Shown: positions 8,854 to 18,390, numbered from the stretch's first letter. The stretch: 64,000 nt of DNA from Desulfuromonadaceae bacterium (GCA_028681335.1 JAQUIT010000007.1:85990-149989), one strand, 5' to 3'. Made by a program: numbers and translations. Notes: generated from the sequence alone by a model not told the origin.

Positions 8854-9370
8854 GTATTGTTTTCTCCGCCTTTCTCTGTGTGAGACCGCCGTTAAAGCCT
8901 TTAACCTTTATCTCGCCCGTTCGTTGCACTCACTCAAGGACGCAGAGAGAAGCATGAGAAAACCGTAGAAAATCTTTTTTTTGGTTTACCCCAAAGAACG
9001 AATCAGGACTTGTATTTCTCCGCCTTTCTCTGCGAGAGACCGCCGTTAAAGCCTTTAACCTTTATCTCGCCCGTTCGTTGCACTCACTCAAGGACGTAGA
9101 GAGAAGCATGAGAAAACCGTAGAGAATCTTTTTTTGGTTTACCCCAAAGAACGAATCAGGACTTGTATTTCTCCGCCCTTCTCTGCGAGAGACCGCCGTT
9201 AAAGCCTTTAACCTTTATCTCGCCCGTTCGTTGCACTCACTCAAGGACGCAGAGAAAACAATGAGAAAACCGTAGAGAATCTTTTTTTTTGGTTTACCCC
9301 AAAGAACGAATCAGACTTGTATTTCTCCGCCTTTCTCTGCGTTCTCTGCGAGAGACGCTTACTGGTTTAA
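8854..9370. repeat. Right array of the ~153-bp repeat (three units)
   Basis: Near-identical units start at 8911, 9065 and 9218 (154 and 153 bp apart). Each has CGCCCGTTCGTTGCACTCAC, AAGGACGCAGAGA, a T-run followed by GGTTTACCCCAAAGAACGAA, then TTTCTCCGCC...CTCTGCGAGAGACCGCCG. There is no open frame of note. The array ends at the stop codon of the SCO1 gene. Direct repeats this long with no short spacers are not CRISPR. Confidence 0.85.
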
Positions 9371-9955
9371 TTATTTACCGGCCACGCTTTGGTACTCCGC
9401 GAGGAATTCGCGGGAACTGAGCAGCCCGAAGAGCCGTACCCAGGTGCCGTCTTTCGGCGAGTGGATCATGTTCAAAGGGTAGTGGGACATCTTGTCCGGT
9501 ATGTAGGCGTTGAATGCCTTCATTACCGTGTCAATATCGGCTCTGCTGCCGGTCAGGAAATCCCACCCGGGTTTAGCGCGAAATCGTTTCAAATAGGCAT
9601 TCATGACTTTTGGCGAATCATTCTCAGGGTCAATCGTAATCGATACCAGCCGGACCGTGTGACCGGTGGCGGCAAGTTTGTTCTGCAGATTCAGGAAACC
9701 TGCCGAGAGCACCGGACATATAGTGGTACAGGTGCCGTAGATGAAATCAACGACTACCGGCGTGTCGCCTTTAAGGATGGACTGGAGCCGGACCTTCTTG
9801 CCGTCCTGGTTAACAAGTACAACGTTGGGAATAGTGTATTTCTCAACAGAACGCTTGTAGCTCTTACTTTCTGCCTGGACCGGCGACGAGGCCAGAACAA
9901 TAGCCATGATCATGAACAGCAGGGAGGTAACTATTACGGGGAATGAATTTTTCAT
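9371..9955 (-). CDS. SCO1/SenC family copper or thiol protein
   Basis: A thioredoxin-like protein of 194 residues with an N-terminal signal anchor (MKNSFPVIV...SSPVQA) and the SCO copper motif CTTIC-P (Cys76 and Cys80), plus a downstream His in NMIHSPKDG. SCO proteins deliver copper to, or reduce thiols of, cytochrome oxidase and other copper proteins. The inner ATG is chosen because the 26 extra upstream codons lie within a dispersed repeat and would bury the signal peptide. No oxidase genes are near; a copper enzyme elsewhere is the likely client. Confidence 0.87.
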   Translation of the reverse strand: MKNSFPVIVTSLLFMIMAIVLASSPVQAESKSYKRSVEKYTIPNVVLVNQDGKKVRLQSILKGDTPVVVDFIYGTCTTICPVLSAGFLNLQNKLAATGHTVRLVSITIDPENDSPKVMNAYLKRFRAKPGWDFLTGSRADIDTVMKAFNAYIPDKMSHYPLNMIHSPKDGTWVRLFGLLSSREFLAEYQSVAGK

Positions 9956-9987
9956 CAGGCACCTGTGGATTCTTGATTCAAAGATGG

Positions 9988-10080
9988 TATTAACCGCCGA
10001 TACACGCAGATGCACGCCGAGAAAACCAGGCATTACATAAAAACCGAACCAACCTTTTGGGTTAAACCAAAATTATTTTA
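9988..10080. repeat. Dispersed ~120-bp element, copy B, one end missing
   Basis: It begins TTAACCGCCGATACACGCAG and runs to TGGGTTAAACCAAAATTA, matching the first two thirds of copies A and C. The right inverted end is absent where the FKBP gene's terminus begins. Confidence 0.6.
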
Positions 10081-10088
10081 GACGTTGA

Positions 10089-10853
10089 TTATTTCTTTGC
10101 CGGCACGACAGCTTTTGCCGGTGCATCAACGGCCGGTTTTATGGCGTCCGCCTCGTGTTTCACATCCAGAAGCTCCACTTCAAATTTCAATGTAGCCCCG
10201 GGTAGAATAAACTCGCCGGCACCACTTTCTCCATAGGCAAGATCTGCCGGGCAGACAAAAGTGGCCTTGCCACCTGGTTTCATGAGCTGTATCCCTTCGA
10301 CCCAGCATTTGATGACGTTGCTGAGCTTGAATTCCAACGGATTGCCGCGCTTGTATGAACTGTCGAATTCCTTGCCGTCGATCAGGGTGCCTCGATAATT
10401 AACTTTTACGATATCATCGGCTTTTGGTGACTCTCCCTTCCCCTCGTTGACGACAGTGTAGACCATTCCGGAGGCTGTTTTGACAGCACCTTTTTCCTTG
10501 GCAGCTTTTTCAAGAAATTTCCTGCCTGCTCCGGCCTGCTTTTCTCCGGAAGCCTTACGCCGGGCTTTAGCCAGTTCCTGGATTTTAGCGTTATATTGGG
10601 TCAAATCGACGGAGATTTTTTTCCCGGTCTGGGCATCTGTGAGCCCCCGCTTTACGTATTCGAATTCTGTTGTTGTCAGATCAAAGACGGTGAGCGAGCG
10701 TGATACCGAAAGCCCGATGGCATAGAGCGTTTTCTGCTCCTCTGTCATTGCCTTGGGTTCTGCGGCGTACAACGTTGTACTGATCAGCAGCAGAGCAAAG
10801 GCGGCTGCTCCCGTGGTGCGTGATATACGGTACGAAAGTGCGGTTGGTTTCAT
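10089..10853 (-). CDS. Secreted FKBP-type peptidyl-prolyl isomerase (FkpA/Mip-like)
   Basis: The 254-residue protein has a signal peptide ending near LYAAEPK, an N-terminal dimerisation-like region (about 35-115, with TLYAIGLSVSRSL as in FkpA/Mip), and a C-terminal FKBP domain (about 125-235: VKVNYRGTLIDGKEFDSS, WVEGIQLMKPGGKATF, AYGESGAGEFILPGATL). It should catalyse proline isomerisation and act as a periplasmic or outer-surface chaperone. A strong GAGGAGG site precedes the ATG. The tail is Ala/Pro/Lys-rich and probably flexible. Confidence 0.9.
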   Translation of the reverse strand: MKPTALSYRISRTTGAAAFALLLISTTLYAAEPKAMTEEQKTLYAIGLSVSRSLTVFDLTTTEFEYVKRGLTDAQTGKKISVDLTQYNAKIQELAKARRKASGEKQAGAGRKFLEKAAKEKGAVKTASGMVYTVVNEGKGESPKADDIVKVNYRGTLIDGKEFDSSYKRGNPLEFKLSNVIKCWVEGIQLMKPGGKATFVCPADLAYGESGAGEFILPGATLKFEVELLDVKHEADAIKPAVDAPAKAVVPAKK

Positions 10854-10932
10854 CAGGCATCCTCCTCAATAGGTCATGAATTAACTGCAAAATATGGTCA
10901 ACGACACGCAGCGTTGTCACCGGTCATGTCCC

Positions 10933-11397
10933 TTACCTATTCCTTACATATTCGTTGTTTTCCTGTTCGTCTGCAATGGCATGCAGGTCCCTCAGTAAAG
11001 AGAGGATCAGCGAAGGTTTAACCGGTTTTTCAAAATAATGTGAGACTCCGAGTTCACGGGCGGTGCTTTTTAACTCGTCACTGCCATATCCGGTCACCAG
11101 TATCATTTTCGACTCGGGTTGCATGTTGCGAACAACAGAGACCAGATACACACCATCTTCATTGCCTGTCCCGTCAAAACGGACATCCGAAATAACGGCG
11201 AAGTATGCCTGTTTTTGTAACAGAGAAATGGCCGTTTCAACCGTTTCGCAGATATCAAAATTAAATTGCTCGCGCTCAAGCAGCTTGTGGTATGCGAAAC
11301 AGATCGCCGGTTCGTCGTCAACTACCAGAATCCGGTGGGATTCCTGCTTCGGTACTGCCTTGAGCTGCAGAGTATGGTTACCCTTTTGCATAGTCAT
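10933..11397 (-). CDS. Single-domain response regulator
   Basis: The 154-residue protein is one receiver domain. The acidic pair is Asp27-Asp28 (VVDDEPA), the phosphoacceptor is Asp71 (VISDVRFDG), the switch Thr is in LVTGYGS and the conserved Lys in FEKPVKP (124). There is no output domain, so it must act through protein contacts. No histidine kinase is adjacent. It is divergent from the EPS dehydratase gene, and the gap between them carries a palindrome shared with another divergent region in the window. Confidence 0.88.
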   Translation of the reverse strand: MTMQKGNHTLQLKAVPKQESHRILVVDDEPAICFAYHKLLEREQFNFDICETVETAISLLQKQAYFAVISDVRFDGTGNEDGVYLVSVVRNMQPESKMILVTGYGSDELKSTARELGVSHYFEKPVKPSLILSLLRDLHAIADEQENNEYVRNR

Positions 11398-11506
11398 GCA
11401 GTAACTACAATCAAGAAGCGTGCCGATGGTCTGTTACGGTGTTTATGCCTGATACCGGTGAGTTACAAAATCTGTCGTGCGGTGTGTTGATATCGGGTGA
11501 GAAAAA

Positions 11507-11521
11507 GTCTCAAATTGAGAC
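11507..11521. promoter_or_regulatory. Palindrome GTCTCAAATTGAGAC, candidate operator
   Basis: A perfect 7+1+7 inverted repeat lies in the divergent gap between the receiver gene and the polysaccharide dehydratase gene. The same arms with a different centre base occur at 5282-5296 in another divergent gap, so one regulator may bind both. Confidence 0.5.
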
Positions 11522-11624
11522 GAATTGTGCGACACCAACAGCCCCGAGCCTCACTGCAAAATAACCTTTAGTTGATATTGAGTATCAGATACACCTCAGA
11601 TTTGTATTTTGTAAATATGCTATA

Positions 11625-13604
11625 GTGATGTATAAAAGCAGGTATAACTATTTAATGATATGGCGGTATTTTCATATGCTCACGACACGACGCTTGATGG
11701 TGTTTATCAGTGACTCGATTCTTGTCTGTCTTGCTCTCTCTCTGGCATTTCTGCTTCGGCATGATTTTGCCATTCCTCCTCAGAAATATGAACTTTTCTG
11801 GCAATGCCTGCTGGTTGTTCTGATCGTCAAGCCGTTGGTGTTTTTAGTGACCGGTTTTTACAACAGCCTTTGGCGCTACGCCTCGGTTCAGGATGGTATT
11901 GAAATTTTCAAAGGGGTTACCATCGCCTCGTTCCTGTCGGTTACAACGATTTTCTTTGTTCGCCAGTTTACCCCGATCCCTCGTTCCGTATTTATTCTCG
12001 ACTGGTTTCTGCTCTTTGCGCTGTTGGCAGCCAGCCGCCTATTGTGGCGTGTTTTGCGTGAAACGTACGTGGTAGACAGGAGTTGCAAAGGGGCGCGGAC
12101 GCTGATTGTCGGTGCCGGTGAGGCCGGCAGTCTGCTGCTGAAGGAAATTCGCCGTCAGCCGCACGCTACTTACAAAGTGTGCGGCTTTGTCGATGATGAC
12201 CCTCATAAGAAGGGGATGAAGCTGCATGGTGTGATGGTGCTGGGTGGGACGAAGCAACTTAAGGCGCTGATCGCCGAGAATGATATTGAGGATGTTGTTA
12301 TTGCTATGCCCTCTGCCGATGGGAAGACGCTTGCGAACATTGTTGATTGCTGCAAAAATTCCAACGTAACCTTTAAGACGCTCCCCAGTATCGGTGAATT
12401 GATCGACGGCACTTTGACCATATCGCAGATCAAGAACGTGGAGATTGAGGACCTGTTGGGGCGGGATCCGGTGGTGCTGGACCGTGAACTGATCGGCACC
12501 TACCTGACCGGTAAACGCGTCCTGGTGAGTGGCGCAGGGGGAAGTATTGGCAGTGAACTCTGCCGCCAGGTGGTGAAGTTTGCCCCGGAGAAGCTGATCC
12601 TGCTCGATCAGGCCGAGACGCCGCTCTACGAGATAGAAAAAGAGCTGACCGCGCGCTGTCCTGGTATACGTATCCTGGCGTTGATAGCCGATGTCCGTGA
12701 TCGTGACAAGATCATGCTGGCATTTGAGGAGTTTGCTCCTGAGGTTGTGTTTCATGCTGCCGCCTACAAGCATGTGCCGATGATGGAGTACAACCCGACC
12801 CAGGCGGTGCTGAACAATGTTTTCGGTTCGCGCAACATCGCCGACGCCGCTCATCAGTTCAAGGCCGGCAATCTGGTGATGATCTCTACCGACAAGGCGG
12901 TTAACCCGACCAATGTGATGGGAGCTACCAAGAGAGCGGCAGAGATTTATATTCAGGCGCTGTCACGGGGCAGCGCTACCCGGTTCACGACGGTCCGTTT
13001 CGGCAACGTGCTTGGCAGCAACGGCAGCGTCATCCCGCTGTTCAAAGAGCAGATTGCCAAGGGGGGGCCGCTGACGGTTACTGACAAGCGGGTCATCCGC
13101 TTTTTCATGACTATCCCCGAGGCGACCCAGCTGGTCCTCCAGGCGGGGAGCATGGGGAGCGGTAGTGAGATTCTGGTGCTGGATATGGGAGAGCCGGTAC
13201 GGATCATTGACCTGGCTGAGGAACTGATCAGGCTGTCCGGCTTGACCCCTTATGAGGACATAGATATCGTGGTTACCGGCCTGCGCCCGGGAGAAAAGCT
13301 GTTCGAAGAGTTGCTGATTGATGGCGAAGGGATTCTGCCGACCGCCCACAGCAAGATCAAGGTGCTGGCACCTGTTCATATTGAGCTGCAACCGGTCAGG
13401 GACGAGCTGGAGATACTCTATGAGGCTGCCCGGTCAAATTGTGTCGATGAGTTGATGGAGTCGCTGAAACGGCTGGTCCCCGAGTTCAAGCCCAGCTATA
13501 GTTTTAATGGCGAAGCGCCGCTGACATTCCAGCGTGTCCGCCCCGACCTGTTTCCACTCTTCTCTACCGGCTTAGGCAAGGTGATACCGCTGAGGAAATT
13601 TTGA
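11625..13604 (+). CDS. CapD/WbpM-type nucleotide-sugar 4,6-dehydratase
   Basis: A 659-residue membrane enzyme: about four N-terminal transmembrane helices, a first Rossmann-like domain (LIVGAGEAGSLLLKEI), then the catalytic SDR domain (VLVSGAGGSIGSELC) with STDKAVNPTNVMGATKR, where Met replaces the usual Tyr as in UDP-GlcNAc C6 dehydratases. It converts UDP-N-acetylhexosamines to 4-keto-6-deoxy sugars for surface polysaccharide. The start is uncertain: an inner ATG at 11676 (MLTTRRLMVF) is equally plausible. It opens the EPS gene group followed by Wzi-like and Wza-like genes. Confidence 0.92.
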   Translation: MMYKSRYNYLMIWRYFHMLTTRRLMVFISDSILVCLALSLAFLLRHDFAIPPQKYELFWQCLLVVLIVKPLVFLVTGFYNSLWRYASVQDGIEIFKGVTIASFLSVTTIFFVRQFTPIPRSVFILDWFLLFALLAASRLLWRVLRETYVVDRSCKGARTLIVGAGEAGSLLLKEIRRQPHATYKVCGFVDDDPHKKGMKLHGVMVLGGTKQLKALIAENDIEDVVIAMPSADGKTLANIVDCCKNSNVTFKTLPSIGELIDGTLTISQIKNVEIEDLLGRDPVVLDRELIGTYLTGKRVLVSGAGGSIGSELCRQVVKFAPEKLILLDQAETPLYEIEKELTARCPGIRILALIADVRDRDKIMLAFEEFAPEVVFHAAAYKHVPMMEYNPTQAVLNNVFGSRNIADAAHQFKAGNLVMISTDKAVNPTNVMGATKRAAEIYIQALSRGSATRFTTVRFGNVLGSNGSVIPLFKEQIAKGGPLTVTDKRVIRFFMTIPEATQLVLQAGSMGSGSEILVLDMGEPVRIIDLAEELIRLSGLTPYEDIDIVVTGLRPGEKLFEELLIDGEGILPTAHSKIKVLAPVHIELQPVRDELEILYEAARSNCVDELMESLKRLVPEFKPSYSFNGEAPLTFQRVRPDLFPLFSTGLGKVIPLRKF

Positions 13605-13786
13605 ATGCTATTTTGAATTGTGGATTTTGAATTTTGAATCCGCTAGTTGGAAACGTGAAGGCAATCTGAATGATAGGTTTGGATTTTAAACGCTTATATA
13701 AGCCAAAATTCATAAATAAGCATAGAAGTTACCGGGAATTCGTGAAGATTATTAATCCAAAATCCAAAATTCGAAATCCAAAATCG
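13602..13786. repeat. AT-rich inverted repeat at the dehydratase/Wzi junction
   Basis: TTTTGAATTTTGAATCC-type sequence on the left (to about 13641) is mirrored by AATCCAAAATCCAAAATTC on the right (13753-13786). The right arm lies inside the 5' coding region of the next gene. Confidence 0.6.
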
Positions 13787-15388
13787 GCATCAGCATTAGT
13801 TTGTTTGCTGTTGCTGTTCTTTGCCTCCCCTCTCTGGGCGTTATCATCTGCCAACATCCCGCTTGACAGCCCGATCTATAGCTATCTGGACAAGTTGGCC
13901 GGCTTTGGGCTGATATCAAGTGATGTCAAGGGAATCAAGCCGTTCAGCAAGGCTGAGGCGGCCAGGCTGCTGCTGGAGGCGGAAAAAAATCTGGCGTCCG
14001 GTACCGGGGCGCTTCCGGAATTTCCCGCGGAGCTGATCAGGCGGTTGCGTGAGCTGATCCCGCGTGAGGCTTCACTGCGGGCAAATCCGGATAAAAAACC
14101 GCGCCTTTTTGACTGCAATCCGGTGTCGTCGCTGCGGCTGCGCTATGTCTATCTGGATGGGGCGCCGCGCGATTATCGCCGTGATGTTCATGATCCGGGT
14201 GACGATGGCGTCTTCGGCATCGGCTCAAGCTTGCGGCCTGAAAATCCGTACCCTTCTCCGGCGCATCAGCGGGGGGGAGAGGGGACACCGCTCTTAGAGA
14301 ACAACAACGGTGTCGTTCATGGAGAGGGGCACTCCGGTGAATTCCGCTGGGGCTCGGAATGGTATCTCGGTGACGTTGCCGTAGCTCTGTTGGAGCCATC
14401 GCTGCTGGTAGATGGTGATGATAACCGGATTCGCCTGAACCGTGGCTATCTGAAGCTGGGTGGCGGCGCCCTGGAGCTGGAGGTAGGGAAGGATGAGAAC
14501 TGGTTTGGCCCGGGATATCGCGGTACTATCACGCTGACCAATAATGCCGAAAACTTCACCCAGGTAAAACTGTCCAGCCCGGAGCCGTTTGCGGTGAAGT
14601 ATCTCGGCGTGATGAAGTATGCGCTGGTTGCTTCCCGTTTTGAGGAGACAGCTGTCGGCGGGGTGGTACGTCAGCCATGGTTTTATGCACTCAAATTGTC
14701 GGCAAAGCCGGGTGATAATCTGGAGGTCGGTTTTAATCTGGGGCGGCAGGTGGGCGGTCCCGGGATTAATAACAGCCTTGGCGATTCGTTGCGTGGCTTG
14801 ATCGGTGGCACCAGGTCTGATAATTCCAACGGCATGGCCGGGTTTGAAGCGCGCTATCGCATCACGCAGCTGCGCAATGCGGAGCTGTACGGTGAGCTCT
14901 CGGGAGAGGATACCGCCCTGTTCTGGCCGATTGTCGAGAGCTACGTCGCCGGTCTGTACCTGCCCCGCCTGAGTGATGACGGCAGGAACGATTTCCGCTT
15001 CGAGTTTTTCCAGGGGAATCAGATTCTCTACACTCACAGTACCTTTCCCGAGGGATATATCTACAAGGGGCTGCCGATTGGCCACTCCCAGGGGGGGGCG
15101 ACTCAGGATTTCTTCTTTCGGGGCAGCCACTGGTTCAGTACCCGTAATAATCTTGCGCTGGAATATATCTATACCAACCGCGGCAAGGTCGGACGGATAC
15201 CGGTGGCCGGGGTGGAGCAGGCGGTCGAGAGAAAGCATGCCGGGAGGGTCTTCTGGAATCTGCCGCTGTATGGCGACATGGATGCTCAGTTGGGGTACGG
15301 TATCGAGAAGGTCTCCAACCTGAACCTGGTCGCCGGTGCCGGGCGCACCAATCAGCTGGTGACGTTCGAAGTGCGCTATAGGTACTGA
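13670..15388 (+). CDS. Wzi-like capsule assembly outer-membrane protein
   Basis: The 572-residue protein resembles the capsule assembly Wzi family: a short helical N-domain (SPIYSYLDKLAGFGLI, with Ala/Leu/Glu-rich helices), then a long beta-barrel rich in aromatic strands (KDENWFGPGYRG, FRFEFFQGNQILY, FEVRYRY at the C-terminus). A signal peptide (SALVCLLLLFFASPLWALS) begins only at about residue 40; the residues before it (NPKSKIRNPKS) are encoded by an AT-rich repeat arm, so the true start is doubtful. A GAAGG site supports the given ATG. By family it anchors or orders polysaccharide at the outer membrane. Confidence 0.8.
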   Translation: MIGLDFKRLYKPKFINKHRSYREFVKIINPKSKIRNPKSASALVCLLLLFFASPLWALSSANIPLDSPIYSYLDKLAGFGLISSDVKGIKPFSKAEAARLLLEAEKNLASGTGALPEFPAELIRRLRELIPREASLRANPDKKPRLFDCNPVSSLRLRYVYLDGAPRDYRRDVHDPGDDGVFGIGSSLRPENPYPSPAHQRGGEGTPLLENNNGVVHGEGHSGEFRWGSEWYLGDVAVALLEPSLLVDGDDNRIRLNRGYLKLGGGALELEVGKDENWFGPGYRGTITLTNNAENFTQVKLSSPEPFAVKYLGVMKYALVASRFEETAVGGVVRQPWFYALKLSAKPGDNLEVGFNLGRQVGGPGINNSLGDSLRGLIGGTRSDNSNGMAGFEARYRITQLRNAELYGELSGEDTALFWPIVESYVAGLYLPRLSDDGRNDFRFEFFQGNQILYTHSTFPEGYIYKGLPIGHSQGGATQDFFFRGSHWFSTRNNLALEYIYTNRGKVGRIPVAGVEQAVERKHAGRVFWNLPLYGDMDAQLGYGIEKVSNLNLVAGAGRTNQLVTFEVRYRY

Positions 15389-15391
15389 AGG

Positions 15392-15586
15392 GCAATTTGA
15401 GGGGCAATTTTGAATTCTGGATTTTGGATTCTGGGTTGAACCGCCTCGTTGAGGGTAAAAATCTGTTGAGTCTGAATTCAATAATAATTTATAGATGGTT
15501 AAAAACAGCTGATTACGACTAGTAAAATGTGGGTTGGGATGTCTGAATAATGTAACATACAAAATTTATCATTCAAAATTGAATCC
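15392..15586. repeat. AT-rich inverted repeat between the Wzi-like and export genes
   Basis: GGCAATTTTGAATTCTGGATTTTGG near 15411 is mirrored by CATTCAAAATTGAATCC near 15571. It is the same type as the repeats at 13602 and 18391. No gene is visible between the arms. Confidence 0.55.
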
Positions 15587-15602
15587 ATAGGAGTTTGTTA
15601 TA

Positions 15603-18371
15603 ATGAAAACCGTCTTGCGCCTGTTTTTTGTATCACTACTATTTTTGGTTGTTGGTAGTTCGTATGCCGCTACTACCGCTGATATGGCGACCAATCCTTT
15701 CACGCCACTTATGCAGTCTGCTGAGAGGCAGGATGCTGAATTGAAGGGGGCGCTGGACAGCAGTCTCATTAAGACTGATTGGACGTCTAGTAAGCAGAAA
15801 ACCGATAAGCCGGCGATGGTCGTGAATGTTGGTCCCGGTGATGGCCTTCTCAGGCTCAGCTGGAAGCTGACGGACGTGGCTCCAAAAGTCGATACTACGC
15901 TGCTGCGCTTTGCAATCCGCTATGGGACCGAATCCGGGCAGCTGGTAAAGAGCATCATGGTGGGGCCGGCGAGTGATTATGTCCTGCGGGAACTGCGTAA
16001 TTATCAGCCGTATTTCATTCAGGTCATAGCTCTTGATCGGGAACAGCAAACGCTCTTCAAATCCGATGAAATCCAGGCTATCCCGCTGCCGGCCGAAGAA
16101 CAGGGGTCGCGCATTGAGAAGACGTTTTCTAAAAAAGCCGTGACCCTGCTCGACAAAACCGAGACTGAGCCGATGAACCGCGACCTGAAGCAGTTTGGCT
16201 ATGAATTCTTTAAAAACAGCCTCCAGCTGACCAATGCCATTGATGCGATGCCTGCAGCAGCAAACTATCAGCTGGGTCCGGGGGATGTTGTTGATCTCAG
16301 TGTCTGGGGCGCCGTTAATTTCCGCCAGGAGTTGACCGTCAGCAGGAATGGCGAAGTAATGGTCGAAAAAATAGGCCCGGTGCGGGTGTGGGGACTCCCC
16401 TTTGACAAGGCTCAGAAAGCGGTAAAGGATGCCCTCGACCGCTCCTACCGGAATTATGAAATGAGTCTGACGCTGGGAAAGCTGAGGAGCATTCAGGTGT
16501 ATGTGGTCGGGGAGGTTGAAGCACCGGGCAATTATCCGGTAAGCTCGCTGGCTACCGTTGTCAATGCCCTGGCAGCTGCCGGTGGCCCGTCACGAAACGG
16601 TTCGCTGCGTGCTGTGCGTATAACCCGCGCTGGTGAGAGCGTTGCAACGGTTGACCTGTACGATATGTTTCTTTCGGGCGACCGCAACAAGGATGTCCAG
16701 TTGCAAAATGGCGATACAATTTTTGTTCCGGTGATCGGCCCGGTCGTGGCGGTGGCCGGCGAGGTGCGGCGCCCGGCGATTTATGAGCTGAAAGGAAAGA
16801 CGACCCTTCCGGAAATTTTGCAGATGGCAGGTGGAGTGGCTGCCAGCGGTTCATTGAAGCGGGTCCAGATTGAGCGGATCGAGAATAACAGTGCGCGCAT
16901 TGCGCTTGATTACTCGCTGAAGAGCAGCGATCCCAAGGCCGAATTAGGGACAGTCGAGTTGAAGGATCGCGACATGGTGAAAGTTTTTCCGGTACAGAGT
17001 GCGGTTCGCCAGGTTGTCGTGTTGAAGGGAAATGTCCAGCAGGCGGGGGATTACCAGTTCCGCCCCGGCATGCACCTGACGGACCTGATACCTTCAACGC
17101 AAATTTTGCTCCCTGAATCTTATCTTGATTCGGTAGAGATAACCCGCATGTCCCCTCCGGATTACCGTCGTGAGCTTATTACCGTCAGTCTGCGCCGTGC
17201 CCTTGACGGCAACAGCTCCGATAATCTGCTTCTGCAGGAACAGGATACGGTCAAGGTGTTCTCACGCTGGGACATGGAGGAAAAGCCGCAGGTGGCTGTC
17301 AACGGTGCGGTCGTCAATCCCGGCACCTATGATTATTTCCCCGGTATGTCGGTGCGTGATCTGGTGACGGCAGCCGGAAGCGCCAAACGGAATGCCTTTC
17401 TCGATCAGGCGGAGCTGAGCCGGATCGAGATTAGCGGAGACAGGGCGAAGTCGAGCAGGATCCAACTTGATCTTGGCAAGGCGCTGGCAGGTGATGCCGC
17501 TTATAATCTGCCGCTGCAAAGTGATGATGTCCTGATCGTGCGCGGTGTCACCGACTGGCAGGATGCGACCGACAAGTTTGTGACGCTCAGCGGTGAGGTG
17601 CGTTTTCCCGGTGTTTATTCGCTGGCGCGCGGCGAGAAGCTGAGTTCGGTGATTACTCGTGCGGGCGGTTATACCGACAAGGCCTATCTGCGCGGTGCCA
17701 AGTTTACACGGCGCTCGGCGCAGGAAGCGCAACAGAAGCGGATGGATGAGATCATTGCCAGTACTGAAAAGGATCTGCTGCAGAAGCAGGCGGCGGCCGC
17801 TGCGGTGGCGACATCCAAGGAAGAGCTGGAGGCAACCAAGACGGCCCTTGACAGCCTGCTGAAGAGTCTCCAGCGGATGAAGGGGCTCAAGGCTGAAGGG
17901 CGCGTGGTGATGCGTCTGTCTGCGGTTGATGAACTGAAGAGAGGGAGTTATGACCTGGAGCTGGAAGGGGGAGACCAGCTGGAGGTGCCGTCGCGGCCTG
18001 GTGTCGTGAGTGTGCTCGGACAGGTGTATAATCCGACCTCGTTCATTTACCTGGCCGGGCAGGATGTTGACAGCTATCTGCAGAAATCGGGCGGTCCGGT
18101 TAAAAATGCCGAAGAGAGCGAGATGTATATCGTCCGGGCGGACGGCACTGTTTTCAGCCGCCAGCAGTCATCTTTCGGTATTCAATGGAGTGATGAAGGG
18201 GGACACTGGAGTTTAGGCAGCTTCCTTTCGGCCTCTCTGGAGGCCGGTGATACCCTGGTGGTGCCGCAAAAACTGGAACAGATTTCCTGGATGCGCGATA
18301 TCAAGGATATAACCCAGATCCTTGCCAATGTGGCTTTGACTGCCGGTACCGTGATGCTCGGCCTGAAATAG
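15603..18371 (+). CDS. Large Wza-like polysaccharide export protein with multiple SLBB domains
   Basis: The 922-residue protein has a signal peptide (MKTVLRLFFVS...SSYAAT), a Poly_export domain at about 215-300 (NYQLGPGDVVDLSVWG, QELTVSRNGEVMVEKIG) and a chain of SLBB domains (YVVGEVEAPGNYPV, VAGEVRRPAIYEL, LKGNVQQAGDYQF, VNGAVVNPGTYDY, LSGEVRFPGVYSL, VLGQVYNPTSFIY). A coiled coil interrupts the last repeats (about 700-760). The C-terminus is hydrophobic. It probably forms the periplasmic and outer-membrane export channel. TAGGAG sits before the ATG. It is about twice the length of E. coli Wza. Confidence 0.9.
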   Translation: MKTVLRLFFVSLLFLVVGSSYAATTADMATNPFTPLMQSAERQDAELKGALDSSLIKTDWTSSKQKTDKPAMVVNVGPGDGLLRLSWKLTDVAPKVDTTLLRFAIRYGTESGQLVKSIMVGPASDYVLRELRNYQPYFIQVIALDREQQTLFKSDEIQAIPLPAEEQGSRIEKTFSKKAVTLLDKTETEPMNRDLKQFGYEFFKNSLQLTNAIDAMPAAANYQLGPGDVVDLSVWGAVNFRQELTVSRNGEVMVEKIGPVRVWGLPFDKAQKAVKDALDRSYRNYEMSLTLGKLRSIQVYVVGEVEAPGNYPVSSLATVVNALAAAGGPSRNGSLRAVRITRAGESVATVDLYDMFLSGDRNKDVQLQNGDTIFVPVIGPVVAVAGEVRRPAIYELKGKTTLPEILQMAGGVAASGSLKRVQIERIENNSARIALDYSLKSSDPKAELGTVELKDRDMVKVFPVQSAVRQVVVLKGNVQQAGDYQFRPGMHLTDLIPSTQILLPESYLDSVEITRMSPPDYRRELITVSLRRALDGNSSDNLLLQEQDTVKVFSRWDMEEKPQVAVNGAVVNPGTYDYFPGMSVRDLVTAAGSAKRNAFLDQAELSRIEISGDRAKSSRIQLDLGKALAGDAAYNLPLQSDDVLIVRGVTDWQDATDKFVTLSGEVRFPGVYSLARGEKLSSVITRAGGYTDKAYLRGAKFTRRSAQEAQQKRMDEIIASTEKDLLQKQAAAAAVATSKEELEATKTALDSLLKSLQRMKGLKAEGRVVMRLSAVDELKRGSYDLELEGGDQLEVPSRPGVVSVLGQVYNPTSFIYLAGQDVDSYLQKSGGPVKNAEESEMYIVRADGTVFSRQQSSFGIQWSDEGGHWSLGSFLSASLEAGDTLVVPQKLEQISWMRDIKDITQILANVALTAGTVMLGLK

Positions 18372-18390
18372 ACGGCGAGGGCTAGAAAGG

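Noticed and set aside
8854-9370. Repeat array considered as CRISPR
   Set aside because: Units are ~153 bp with no short unique spacers and no cas genes.
9956-10033. 26-codon N-terminal extension of the SCO1 protein
   Set aside because: It lies partly in a dispersed repeat and would bury the signal peptide; the inner ATG fits the family.
14294-15562. 422-codon open frame on the minus strand
   Set aside because: It mirrors the Wzi-like gene, which has a signal peptide and barrel-like pattern; the mirror frame has no recognisable domain.
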